From positions 1 through 64,000 of the forward strand of contig CAYOBI010000002.1 in NCBI GenBank assembly GCA_964402325.1: 64,000 nt of DNA, given 5' to 3'. The translations under genes were made by a program, and so were the position numbers. Shown here piece after piece: positions 16,638 to 25,059 of the stretch. This DNA comes from Raineyella sp964402325. Its GTDB lineage: Bacteria > Actinomycetota > Actinomycetes > Propionibacteriales > Propionibacteriaceae. The notes under the pieces were generated by a model that saw only the letters and a program-made list of their open reading frames with translations, made no database searches and had not been told where the DNA came from. Position 1 is the stretch's first letter. The number at the start of each line of letters is the position of its first letter.

Positions 16638-18131
16638 TTGACTTCAGCTTTCGTGCGCCTCGGCGTGCCCGCGTCCCTGTCCGACGTCCTCGCCGAGCGT
16701 GACATCACCGAGCCCACTCCGATCCAGGCGGCCACGCTGCCGGACTCGCTGGCCGGCCGTGACGTCCTCGGCCGTGGCCGTACCGGCTCCGGCAAGACGT
16801 ACGCCTTCCTGCTGCCCACCGTCGCCCGGCTGGTCGCCGCGCCGCGGAAGGCCCGTCCCAAGCGCCCCCGCGCGCTCGTCCTCGCCCCGACCCGTGAACT
16901 CGCGACCCAGATCGAGGAGTCGCTCAAGCCGCTCGAGGCGGTTGCCGGGCTGTCCAGCCGCACCGTCTTCGGCGGCGTCGGCCAGGGTCCGCAGGTGCAG
17001 GCGCTGGCCCGCGGCGTCGACGTCCTGGTCGCCTGCCCCGGCCGGCTGCTGGACCTGATGGGCCAGGGCGCGGTCTCGCTCGACGAGGTGGAGATCACCG
17101 TGCTCGACGAGGCCGACCACATGGCCGACATGGGCTTTCTGCCGATGGTCCGCAAGATCCTCGACCGGACCCCCGCCAAGGGCCAGCGGCTGCTCTTCTC
17201 CGCGACCCTCGACAACGGCATCGACGTGCTGGTGAAGCGCTACCTGCACGACCCGGTCACCCACGAGGCCGACTCGCCGCAGTCCCCGGTGTCGACGATG
17301 GAGCACTTCGTGCTGCGCGTCGACAAGGACAGCCGCGGCCGCGTGCTCGCCGACCTGGCCTCCGCGCCCGGCCGTACGATCCTCTTCACCCGGACCAAGC
17401 ACGGCGCCAAGCGGCTCGCCAAGCAGTTGGTGGACCACGGCATCCCGGCGGTCGACCTGCACGGCAACCTGTCGCAGAACGCCCGCACCCGCAACCTCGC
17501 AGCGTTCGAGTCGGGCACCGTCGGCACCCTGGTGGCGACCGACATCGCCGCCCGCGGCATCCACGTCGACGACGTCGCACTGGTCGTGCACGCCGATCCG
17601 CCGGTGGAGCACAAGGCCTACCTGCACCGTTCGGGGCGTACGGCCCGGGCCGGCCACTCCGGCACCGTGGTCACCCTGGTGACCGCCGACCAGCGCCAGG
17701 AGGTCCGCCAGATGATGCGCAAGGCCGGCATCTCGCCCGAGGTGGTGGCCCAGCCGGATCGTTCCGTGCTCGAGTCCCTCGCCCCGGGGGAGCGGGTGGT
17801 GCTCAGCGCCGACGAGGCCCGCGCCCTGGTGACCCCGCAGACGGCGGCCGCCCCGACCGGGTCCGGCAGCGCGTCGCGGTCCGGGTCCGGCAACGGCTCG
17901 CGGTCCGGTCGCAGCGGCTCCGGTCGTGGTGGTCGGAACAGCTCGGGTCAGAGCAGTGCGGGTCGGAACAGCTCGGGTCGGAACAGCGCGGGTCGGAACG
18001 GCTCTGCTCAGAGCGGGTCGGGACGTGCCTCCGCGGGGCGCCCGGACAGCTCCGGGTCCGCGGCGCGTCCCGCTGCGAGCACTCCGTCCCGCCGGCACCG
18101 TCACGCGGAGCGTCCGGCCGCCCGCTCCTGA
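16638..18131 (+). CDS. DEAD-box ATP-dependent RNA helicase
   Basis: This 497-residue DEAD-box helicase unwinds structured RNA using ATP. Motifs in order are the Q motif EPTPIQ, motif I GRGRTGSGKT, Ia PTRELATQ, motif II DEAD, motif III SAT, IV ILFTRTKHGAKRL, V ATDIAARGIHVDDV and VI HRSGRTARAG. The tail from about residue 400 is a low-complexity Gly/Ser/Arg/Asn region that probably binds RNA. I took TTG at 16638 (TTG ACT TCA GCT) because GAAGGAA lies just upstream; an in-frame ATG at 16602 lacks such a site. It stands alone and may serve cold adaptation or ribosome assembly, as relatives do. Confidence 0.9.
   Translation: MTSAFVRLGVPASLSDVLAERDITEPTPIQAATLPDSLAGRDVLGRGRTGSGKTYAFLLPTVARLVAAPRKARPKRPRALVLAPTRELATQIEESLKPLEAVAGLSSRTVFGGVGQGPQVQALARGVDVLVACPGRLLDLMGQGAVSLDEVEITVLDEADHMADMGFLPMVRKILDRTPAKGQRLLFSATLDNGIDVLVKRYLHDPVTHEADSPQSPVSTMEHFVLRVDKDSRGRVLADLASAPGRTILFTRTKHGAKRLAKQLVDHGIPAVDLHGNLSQNARTRNLAAFESGTVGTLVATDIAARGIHVDDVALVVHADPPVEHKAYLHRSGRTARAGHSGTVVTLVTADQRQEVRQMMRKAGISPEVVAQPDRSVLESLAPGERVVLSADEARALVTPQTAAAPTGSGSASRSGSGNGSRSGRSGSGRGGRNSSGQSSAGRNSSGRNSAGRNGSAQSGSGRASAGRPDSSGSAARPAASTPSRRHRHAERPAARS
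17931..18020 (+). repeat. 15-bp in-frame tandem repeat in the helicase tail
   Basis: About six copies of a 15-bp unit, typified by GGTCGGAACAGCTCG, run head to tail. They encode a pentapeptide G-(R/Q)-(N/S)-S-(S/A). Copies at 17931, 17961 and 17976 differ by at most one base, so the array is recent and likely to vary in copy number between strains without breaking the frame. Confidence 0.85.
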
Positions 18132-18200
18132 TCGAACGCGCTGCCGTAGGGTGACGACCGGGCTGACGCTTCGGTCGGCCTGACGATGCAGGAGGACAGC

Positions 18201-19064
18201 ATGGGCGCGTATGGCAAGGTCGTCATTCTCGGCACAGGGATCATGGGCCGGGCGCTCGCCGAGCGACTGCTCGGTCAGGGCGTCGACGTGACGGTCTGGA
18301 ACCGTACCGCCGAGCGGGCCCGGCCACTGGCCGAGCTCGGGGCGACCGTCGCCGCCACCCCGGCCGAGGCGGTCGCCGGCGCCGACGTGGTGCTGGTTAC
18401 CCTGTTCGACGCCGATGCCGTCGTGTCGGTGATCGGCGAGGCCGCGTCGTCGGCTCCGGCCGGTGCGGTCTGGGTGCAGATGTCGACCATCGGCATCGAC
18501 GGCACCGACCGGGTCGTGGCCGTCGCCGAGGAACACCGGCTGACCCTGGTGGAGGCGATGATGCTCGGCACCAAGGGCCCGGCCGAGGCCGGCACCCTGG
18601 TGCTGCTCACCGGTGGCGACCCGGACCGGCTCGCGGCCCTCGAGCCACTGCTGGCACTGATCAGCCAGAAGCGCGTCCAGGCAGGCCCTGCCGTCGGGGC
18701 AGGCAGCCGGCTGAAGCTGGTCTGCAACACCTGGATCGGCCTGCTCACCGCGGGCACCGGCCAGGCCTTCGCCATGATGCGGGCCCTCGGGCTGGACGAC
18801 AAGCTCTTCCTCGAGGCGATCAAGGGTGGCCAGTCCGACACCGTCTACGCGCACGCCAAGGGCGCCCTGATGCTGGCTGACAACTACCAGCCGGCCAACT
18901 TCGAGCTCCGCGGCCTGCACAAGGACCTCGAACTCGCCGAGGACGCCACCGGCGACGCCGGGGCCTTCCCGATCCTGGACGCCGTACGTGGCCTCTACGC
19001 CACCGCCGAGGAGCAGGGCCAGGGGCTCGAGGACATCGCGGCGGTCTTCCGCGTCTTCGGGTGA
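18201..19064 (+). CDS. NAD(P)-dependent 3-hydroxyisobutyrate dehydrogenase-like oxidoreductase
   Basis: This 287-residue beta-hydroxyacid dehydrogenase family protein has the N-terminal Rossmann motif ILGTGIMGRALAERLL. The catalytic Lys of the second domain appears in RLKLVCNTWIG. The substrate loop reads AMMLGTKGPAEAGTL instead of the usual D-A-P-V-S-G-G form, pointing to the GLYR1-like branch rather than true 3-hydroxyisobutyrate dehydrogenases. GGAGGA lies 4-10 nt before the ATG at 18201; a second ATG 15 bases upstream precedes that site and is less likely. No pathway neighbours are evident. Confidence 0.82.
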   Translation: MGAYGKVVILGTGIMGRALAERLLGQGVDVTVWNRTAERARPLAELGATVAATPAEAVAGADVVLVTLFDADAVVSVIGEAASSAPAGAVWVQMSTIGIDGTDRVVAVAEEHRLTLVEAMMLGTKGPAEAGTLVLLTGGDPDRLAALEPLLALISQKRVQAGPAVGAGSRLKLVCNTWIGLLTAGTGQAFAMMRALGLDDKLFLEAIKGGQSDTVYAHAKGALMLADNYQPANFELRGLHKDLELAEDATGDAGAFPILDAVRGLYATAEEQGQGLEDIAAVFRVFG

Positions 19065-19192
19065 GTGGGCCGGCGCCCGTCGACAGACCGTAATCAGGGG
19101 CCGCCGTACGTTACGTCGCCGTAGTCGGATCGCCCTTCCTGCGTCAAAACCGCTTGGAAGGATCCGGTCATCCCTCTACGGAAAGAAGAATC

Positions 19193-20659
19193 ATGTCGAC
19201 GACGAACGTGGGTGAATCCGTCCTTCCCGTCCCCGCGGCTGAGCGCAACCGGGATGTCCTGGGCCAGTTCTGGATCTGGGCGGGCGCGAACATCGCGCCC
19301 ATCAACTGGGTCCTCGGGGCGCTCGGTGTCGGGATGGGGCTCGGGGTCCGCGACACCCTGGTGGTCCTCGTCCTCGGCAATCTGCTCGGCATGGGCGTCT
19401 TCGGGTTCTTCGTCCTGCTCGGACAGCGCTCCGGGGTGACGGCGATGGTCCTCGGCCGCGGCCCGTTCGGCCGGCGCGGAAACTATCTGCCTGCCACGAT
19501 CCAGCTCGTCGTGGTCATCGGGTGGTGTGCGGTGAACACCTGGATCATCCTCGGCCTGGTCATGGCGCTGTTCGGCAAACTCGGTCTGGTCGATCCGTCA
19601 CTCCCCAACTCCGGCGCGAAGATCGCGACCGCCGCTGTCATCATGACGATCCAGGTCGCCATCTCCCGGGCCGGCTATCGCGCGATCAGCCTCTTCGAGA
19701 AGATCACCGTCCCGCTGACCCTTGTGGTGCTGGTCGGCATGTCGGTGGTCGCGTGGGGCACCATGCACCTCGACTGGACGTACGCCGGGACCGGCCTGGC
19801 CGGCCCCGAGCGCTGGGTCGCGATGTCCCAGGTCATGACGGCCATCGGTGTCGGCTGGGGGCTCACCTGGCTGACGTACGCCGCCGACTACTCCCGGGTG
19901 ATCAGTCGCGACGTTCCCCGCCGCCGGCTCTACCTGGCCAGCGCCCTGGGGCAGATCATCCCGGTGGTATGGCTCGGCGCGCTCGGGGCCTCACTCGCCA
20001 CCCGCTCGGCCGAGGTCGATCCCGGCCAGATGATCGTCGAGAGCTTCGGCGCGCTGGCCCTGCCCGTCCTGCTGCTCGTGGTGCACGGCCCGATCGCCAC
20101 CAATATCCTCAACGTCTACTCCTTCAGCGTCACCGCCAAGGCCCTGGACACCCGGATCAGCCGGCGGACCCTCAGTGTGATCGTCGGGGTGTTCTCGATG
20201 GCCGCGGTCGTCGTGTTCATCATGAACGGCAACCTGGCCGAGACCCTCGACGCGTGGCTCTCCGGCGTCGTCGGATGGACGGCCACGTGGGGTGCGGTGA
20301 TGGCCGTGCACTACTTCGTCCTCGACCGGCGGACCACCGACTTCACCGCGCTGTGCGACCCGGTCGGGTCGAACCGGCTGCGTGACGTCAACTGGCGTGG
20401 TCTGGTGGCCTTCGGCCTGGGCGTGCTGGCGACCTGGACCTTCATGTACGGCATGGTGCCGGCGTTGCAGGGCCCGGCGGCCCGGGCACTGGGCGGCTTC
20501 GACCTCTCCTGGCTCGCCGGCATGGTGGTCGCCGGAGGGACGTACTGGCTGCTGGCCCGCGGTCAGGCCGATCCGACCTTCGGGGCGACGCTGGTCCACG
20601 CCGTCGCCGAGGAGAACGCCGAGGAGCCCGCCCCGGCCGCTCTGGTCAGCGAGGATTGA
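19193..20659 (+). CDS. codB: NCS1-family cytosine/purine permease
   Basis: This 488-residue membrane protein has about twelve hydrophobic segments and belongs to the NCS1 nucleobase-cation symporters. Typical segments are FWIWAGANIAPINWVLGALG near the N-terminus, then GRGPFGRRGNYLPA and YAADYSRV. The gene ends 3 bases before the cytosine deaminase start, so the pair probably takes up and deaminates cytosine. That link supports cytosine as substrate, as with E. coli CodB. GGAAAGAAG precedes the ATG at 19193. An in-frame ATG 39 bases upstream is less likely. Confidence 0.87.
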   Translation: MSTTNVGESVLPVPAAERNRDVLGQFWIWAGANIAPINWVLGALGVGMGLGVRDTLVVLVLGNLLGMGVFGFFVLLGQRSGVTAMVLGRGPFGRRGNYLPATIQLVVVIGWCAVNTWIILGLVMALFGKLGLVDPSLPNSGAKIATAAVIMTIQVAISRAGYRAISLFEKITVPLTLVVLVGMSVVAWGTMHLDWTYAGTGLAGPERWVAMSQVMTAIGVGWGLTWLTYAADYSRVISRDVPRRRLYLASALGQIIPVVWLGALGASLATRSAEVDPGQMIVESFGALALPVLLLVVHGPIATNILNVYSFSVTAKALDTRISRRTLSVIVGVFSMAAVVVFIMNGNLAETLDAWLSGVVGWTATWGAVMAVHYFVLDRRTTDFTALCDPVGSNRLRDVNWRGLVAFGLGVLATWTFMYGMVPALQGPAARALGGFDLSWLAGMVVAGGTYWLLARGQADPTFGATLVHAVAEENAEEPAPAALVSED

Positions 20660-20662
20660 GCC

Positions 20663-21961
20663 GTGCGGATCACCAATGCCACCGTGGCGGGGCGCGACGG
20701 CCTTGTCGACATCACCATTGCCGCCGGCCGGTTCAGTGCCGTCGAGCCGGCCGCGCCCGAGGACGGGTCGCCCGGGGACGGGTCCCCCGGGGAGAAGATC
20801 ATCGACGCGGGCGGTCGGCTCGTGTCGCCCCAGTTCGTCGACGCCCACCTCCATCTCGACTACGCCAACACCGTGGGCCAGCCGCGGGAGAACGCGTCCG
20901 GCACCCTCTTCGAGGGCATCCAGGTGTGGGCCGAGCACAAACAGGCCGGGCTGGTCGACCGCGACACCGTCTACGCCAACGCACTCGCCGCCGTACGGTC
21001 CGAGGTCGCCCACGGGGTCGGGCACATCCGTACGCACGTGGACATCACCGAGCCCGGGCTGATCGCGCTCGACGCCATCCTGCAGCTGAAGGCCGACGTG
21101 GCCGACTGGTGTGACGTCGAGATCATCGCCTTCCCGCAGAACAGCGTGTATGGATTCCCCGACGGGGAGGCCCTGCTGGGGCGGGCCCTGGAGCGTGGGG
21201 CGGACGTGGTCGGCGGGATCCCCCACCTGGAGACCAGCCGGGAGCTCGGCGTCCGCCAGCTCGAGACGGTGTTCGCGCTGGCCGAGCGCTACGGGCGGCG
21301 GATCGACGTGCACTGCGACGAGATCGACGACCCCGATTCCCGCTACCTGGAGGTGATGACCGGGTTGACCGCCGCGTACGGGATGCAGGGTCGGGTCACC
21401 TCCAGTCACAGCGTCGCGATGGCGTACTACCCGGACGCGTACGTGGGCAAGCTGCTCCAGAAGCTGGCCGACGTGGCGATGAACTTCGCCGTCAATCCGA
21501 CCGAGAACCTGCACCTGCAGGGGCGCGGGCAGGGGTTCGGGGCCGCGCCGCGGGGCATCGCGCCGGTGCGACGACTGCTCGACCGGGGGATCAATGTGGC
21601 GTTCGGGCAGGACTCGATCGCCGATCCGTGGTATCCGATCGGCGAGGGGGACCTGCTCAGGGTGCTGGAGACCGGCCTGCAGGCCTGCCACCTCCTGCAA
21701 CCGCCGTATCTGGACCGGTGCCTGGAGCTGATCACCACCAACGGCGCGACCAACCTGGGCCGTGACGACTACGGCATCGCCGTCGGCAACCCGGCGGACT
21801 GCCTGGTCCTCGACGCCGCGAGTGGGCGCGACGCGATGCAGCACCGGGCCGACGTCCTGTGCTCGATCCACCATGGCGAGGTCGTGTTCCGCCGGGAGCC
21901 GCGGCGCTACGCCGAGGCGATCCCCGCGTTCCTGGGCGGAGACCCTGGGTTCCTCGGCTGA
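20663..21961 (+). CDS. codA: cytosine deaminase (amidohydrolase family)
   Basis: This 432-residue amidohydrolase probably converts cytosine to uracil for pyrimidine salvage. Metal and active-site segments are VDAHLHLDYAN (H-x-H), DVHCDEIDDP (His plus proton-shuttle Glu), TSSHSVAM (His) and FGQDSIADPWYPIGEGD (Asp); the last two are characteristic of CodA. The GTG start at 20663 follows the permease stop by 3 bases, so the two genes form a coupled pair. Near residues 34-43 a 15-bp duplication yields DGSPGDGSPG, outside the catalytic motifs. A role on related N-heterocycles (isoguanine, creatinine) cannot be excluded. Confidence 0.88.
   Translation: MRITNATVAGRDGLVDITIAAGRFSAVEPAAPEDGSPGDGSPGEKIIDAGGRLVSPQFVDAHLHLDYANTVGQPRENASGTLFEGIQVWAEHKQAGLVDRDTVYANALAAVRSEVAHGVGHIRTHVDITEPGLIALDAILQLKADVADWCDVEIIAFPQNSVYGFPDGEALLGRALERGADVVGGIPHLETSRELGVRQLETVFALAERYGRRIDVHCDEIDDPDSRYLEVMTGLTAAYGMQGRVTSSHSVAMAYYPDAYVGKLLQKLADVAMNFAVNPTENLHLQGRGQGFGAAPRGIAPVRRLLDRGINVAFGQDSIADPWYPIGEGDLLRVLETGLQACHLLQPPYLDRCLELITTNGATNLGRDDYGIAVGNPADCLVLDAASGRDAMQHRADVLCSIHHGEVVFRREPRRYAEAIPAFLGGDPGFLG
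20762..20791 (+). repeat. 15-bp tandem duplication inside codA
   Basis: Two adjacent copies of GACGGGTCSCCCGGG (S = G or C) differ by one base and give DGSPGDGSPG in a surface-loop region. The frame is kept. Confidence 0.8.
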
Positions 21962-21973
21962 GTCCCGGGCGGC

Positions 21974-23500
21974 TCAGCGCCGTCGTCGTCTCGTGGGCCG
22001 TGGGGGTCGGGGAGGTCGACGGCGCTTCCGCCGGGGTGGCGGTGCGGCGACCGGTGGGGCCGGTGGTCGGGTGAGGTGTGCCAGGGCCTCGAGCTCGGTG
22101 CGCGAGGGGATTGCCTCGGGCGGGACGAGGTCGTGCGTGCCCCAGTTGTCGACGTGGTACTCACGACCGTACGGGGTGCGCCACAGCCAGTGGCCGGGGC
22201 GGATCTGGTGGCAGCGCCAGCCGGCGTGGGTCTTGGCACGGTGACCGGTCCTCGACAACGGGCCGAGGTTGTCACGGCAGGTCGGCCCGCCGCGGTCGTA
22301 CGGGACGGTGTGGTCCAGGTCGGCGTGCCGGGCCCGGCGGCTACCCCAGGGGAACACCTCGTAGGGGTGGGCGAGGACCACCTGCTCGCGGATCCGGTCC
22401 GGGATCTCGTACGCGTCGACGGGGATCGAGTCCCGCTGGTCGATGACGGTCGTGACCCGCACGGTCGAATCGGCGAGTAGCGCCCGCAGGGTGGCGAGCG
22501 GGACCGCGCCGTTGCCCTCGAGGCGGACGACACCCTCCGGATCAGGGCTGTCGCCGTCGAGTCCGTCGCCATTGAGGTGGAGGTAGAGCCGGACCGGAGG
22601 CTTGAGCCGGTCGGCGGTGGCCGTGTCACCGGCCAGCAGGGCGCAGGCCCGCTCCGGGGTGGCGAGGATCCCCAGGGCACGGGACCGACGCACATCGAGG
22701 GTGTCGGTGTCCCCGTGCAGGGACAGGGTGTGGGCGAGGCGGCCGATGGTGGCGTCGAGCTGCACCGCCTCAGGGGTCGCGAGCCGCGCGACGACGGTGC
22801 GGACCCCGGCCTGGCCGATGTCGTCGCGCTGGACCTGGGCGAAGCGGCCGCTGCGGGCGCGCTCCTCACGCTCCGCCGCGGCGACCGGGTCGGCCTTGAC
22901 GATCTCGCCCTCCATCAGGGCTTCCAGGCGGGTCCAGGTCACGACCCCCAGCGCGGGGGCCAGCGCCCGGTCGACCCGCAGTGCCTGGGTCCGGTCCAGG
23001 CCGGCGAACCGTACGGCCTGGGCGATCCTGCGGGCCTGCCAGACGAGCAGCCGGCCGGCCATCACCGCGGCCCACATCCGGGGGTGGCGCCAGCGGATGG
23101 ACAGGGCGTCGGCGATCCGACCTCGGACCGAGGTGTGCGGGCACCGCAGCAGGGCGGCGATCTCCACGACCAGGAACTCGGGCACCGGAGGGGTCCCGTC
23201 GCCACCGAGATCGAGCAGGACTTCGCGGCCGGGCAGGGCCTGCTGGTCGGGGTGGGGCGCGGTGGCGGCGAGATGGGCGAGCACGGCGAATTGGCGCGCC
23301 TCGACCGTGGCGAAGAGGGTCCGCAGGGCGTCGAGTTCCTCGAGGCCGTCGGGGATCGTGTCCGGCAGCAGCCGGTCCGGCGACATGGCCAGCGACGTGA
23401 CGACATCGAGCGATGTGGGGTCGACGGCGTCGACCGGACCGGTGTCCACCTCCACCGGCACGTGGCCGGGATCGGGTGGTTCGAACAGTTCCCCCTGCAT
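21974..23500 (-). CDS. DUF222 / HNH endonuclease domain protein (13E12-repeat type)
   Basis: This 508-residue protein is of the family repeated many times in actinobacterial genomes: a DUF222 region (about residues 40-330) and a C-terminal HNH nuclease motif. The motif is visible as ADLDHTVPYDRGGPT, then DNLGPLSRTGHRAKTH. The last 25 residues are extremely basic and proline-rich (RRKRRRPPRPP), consistent with DNA binding. I took the ATG at 23500; a TTG 30 bases upstream also opens the frame. The biological role of these proteins is not established, and some copies are mobile. No terminal repeats are seen around this one. Confidence 0.82.
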   Translation of the reverse strand: MQGELFEPPDPGHVPVEVDTGPVDAVDPTSLDVVTSLAMSPDRLLPDTIPDGLEELDALRTLFATVEARQFAVLAHLAATAPHPDQQALPGREVLLDLGGDGTPPVPEFLVVEIAALLRCPHTSVRGRIADALSIRWRHPRMWAAVMAGRLLVWQARRIAQAVRFAGLDRTQALRVDRALAPALGVVTWTRLEALMEGEIVKADPVAAAEREERARSGRFAQVQRDDIGQAGVRTVVARLATPEAVQLDATIGRLAHTLSLHGDTDTLDVRRSRALGILATPERACALLAGDTATADRLKPPVRLYLHLNGDGLDGDSPDPEGVVRLEGNGAVPLATLRALLADSTVRVTTVIDQRDSIPVDAYEIPDRIREQVVLAHPYEVFPWGSRRARHADLDHTVPYDRGGPTCRDNLGPLSRTGHRAKTHAGWRCHQIRPGHWLWRTPYGREYHVDNWGTHDLVPPEAIPSRTELEALAHLTRPPAPPVAAPPPRRKRRRPPRPPRPTRRRRR

Positions 23501-23658
23501 GTCTCCAACGCTAGGGGAGGGGTCAGACAATTCCCCGGGGAGCTTCCGCGGGACACTCCGCGGGCACGGGACCCCACGGGACCACCTCCGGCAGCCCGTA
23601 ACCGGCTCGCAACGCCGGCCCCTTTTGTCCCGGCATCCGCCGGGCTAGCCTCGGCGGT

Positions 23659-25059
23659 GTGACCAGCATCTCATCCGCTGCACCGACTCCTCGTACGCTC
23701 GGCGAGCTGCGTGCCTCCGGGCACCGGCTGCGGGGCGTCCGTGAGGAGATCCGCGACAACCTCCTCGACCTGCTCCGCCGCGGCGAGGACCCGTGGCCGG
23801 GCCTGCACGGCTTCCGCACCACGGTGATCCCGCAACTGGAGCGTGCCCTGATCGCGGGCCACGATCTGGTCCTGCTCGGCGAGCGCGGCCAGGGCAAGAC
23901 CCGGCTGCTGCGTACCCTCGTCGGGCTGTTGGACGAGTGGTCCCCGGTGATCGCCGGCTCGGAGCTCGGCGAGCACCCGTACGAGCCGATCAGCCCCGAG
24001 TGGCGACGCCGCGCCGCCGAACTGGGCGACGACCTGCCGGTCGAGTGGCGCCACCGCAGCGAGCGGTACGCCGAGAAGCTCGCCACCCCGGACACCAGCG
24101 TCGCCGACCTGATCGGCGACGTCGACCCGATGAAGGTCGCCGAGGGGCGCCACCTGGGCGACCCGGAGACGATCCACTTCGGCCTGGTCCCGCGCAGCCA
24201 CCGTGGCATCGTGGCGATCAACGAGCTGCCCGACCTCGCCGAGCGGATCCAGGTCGCGCTGCTCAACGTGATGGAGGAGCGCGACATCCAGATCCGTGGC
24301 TACGTGCTCCGCCTTCCGCTCGACGTCCTGCTGGTCGCCTCGGCCAACCCGGAGGACTACACCAACCGCGGCCGGATCATCACCCCGCTGAAGGACCGGT
24401 TCGGCGCCGAGATCCGCACCCACTACCCGACCACTCTGGAGGACGAGATCGCGGTGGTCCGCCAGGAGGCGCACCTGGTCGCCGAGGTGCCCGACCCGAT
24501 CCTGGAGATCATCGCCCGCTTCACCCGGGCGCTGCGGGAGTCCGCCGCGGTCGACCAGCGCTCCGGGGTGAGCGCCCGGTTCGCCATCGCCGGTGCGGAG
24601 ACCGTCGCCGCTTCGGCTCTGCACCGGGCCACCGTCCGCGGCGAGGCGGACCCGGTCGCCCGCTGCGTCGACCTGGACACGGTGGTGGACGTGCTGCGCG
24701 GCAAGATCGAGTTCGAGACCGGCGAGGAGGGCCGGGAGACCGAGATCCTCGAGCACCTGCTGCGGACCGCGGTGGCCGGCTGCGTCCGGGAGCGGCTGCG
24801 CGGGATCGACCTCGGGCTGCTGGTCGCCGCCCTCGAGCAGGGACGTACGGTGGCGACCGGCGTCCGGGTGACCGCCGAGGAGTTCCTCACCGGTCTGCCC
24901 GGGTTGGGGGAGTCGCCGCTCTACGACGAGATCTCCGCCCGGCTCGGCGCCCGGACGCCCGGCGAGGCGGCCGCCGGGATCGAACTGGCCCTCGAGGGCC
25001 TCTACCTGGCCCGCCGGATCGGCAAGGAGTCCGGCGGCGGTGAGGCACTGTACGGATGA
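23659..25059 (+). CDS. AAA+ ATPase, magnesium chelatase subunit I-like
   Basis: This 466-residue AAA+ protein is related to ChlI/MoxR-type ATPases. It has Walker A GERGQGKT, a Walker B-like IVAINELPDL and a sensor region LLVASANPEDYTNRGRIITP. It overlaps the following VWA gene by 4 bp. The same AAA+/VWA pairing and similar lengths are known for the mycobacterial Rv0958/Rv0959 pair, annotated as chelatase-like but without proven chelatase activity. The two proteins probably act as a motor and a metal-ion-dependent adhesion partner in maturation of an unknown client. The start is a GTG at 23659; another GTG two bases earlier is out of frame. Confidence 0.83.
   Translation: MTSISSAAPTPRTLGELRASGHRLRGVREEIRDNLLDLLRRGEDPWPGLHGFRTTVIPQLERALIAGHDLVLLGERGQGKTRLLRTLVGLLDEWSPVIAGSELGEHPYEPISPEWRRRAAELGDDLPVEWRHRSERYAEKLATPDTSVADLIGDVDPMKVAEGRHLGDPETIHFGLVPRSHRGIVAINELPDLAERIQVALLNVMEERDIQIRGYVLRLPLDVLLVASANPEDYTNRGRIITPLKDRFGAEIRTHYPTTLEDEIAVVRQEAHLVAEVPDPILEIIARFTRALRESAAVDQRSGVSARFAIAGAETVAASALHRATVRGEADPVARCVDLDTVVDVLRGKIEFETGEEGRETEILEHLLRTAVAGCVRERLRGIDLGLLVAALEQGRTVATGVRVTAEEFLTGLPGLGESPLYDEISARLGARTPGEAAAGIELALEGLYLARRIGKESGGGEALYG

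Noticed and set aside
21974..23500. HNH/DUF222 gene as a complete mobile element
   Set aside because: No inverted or direct terminal repeats and no associated recombinase were seen around it.
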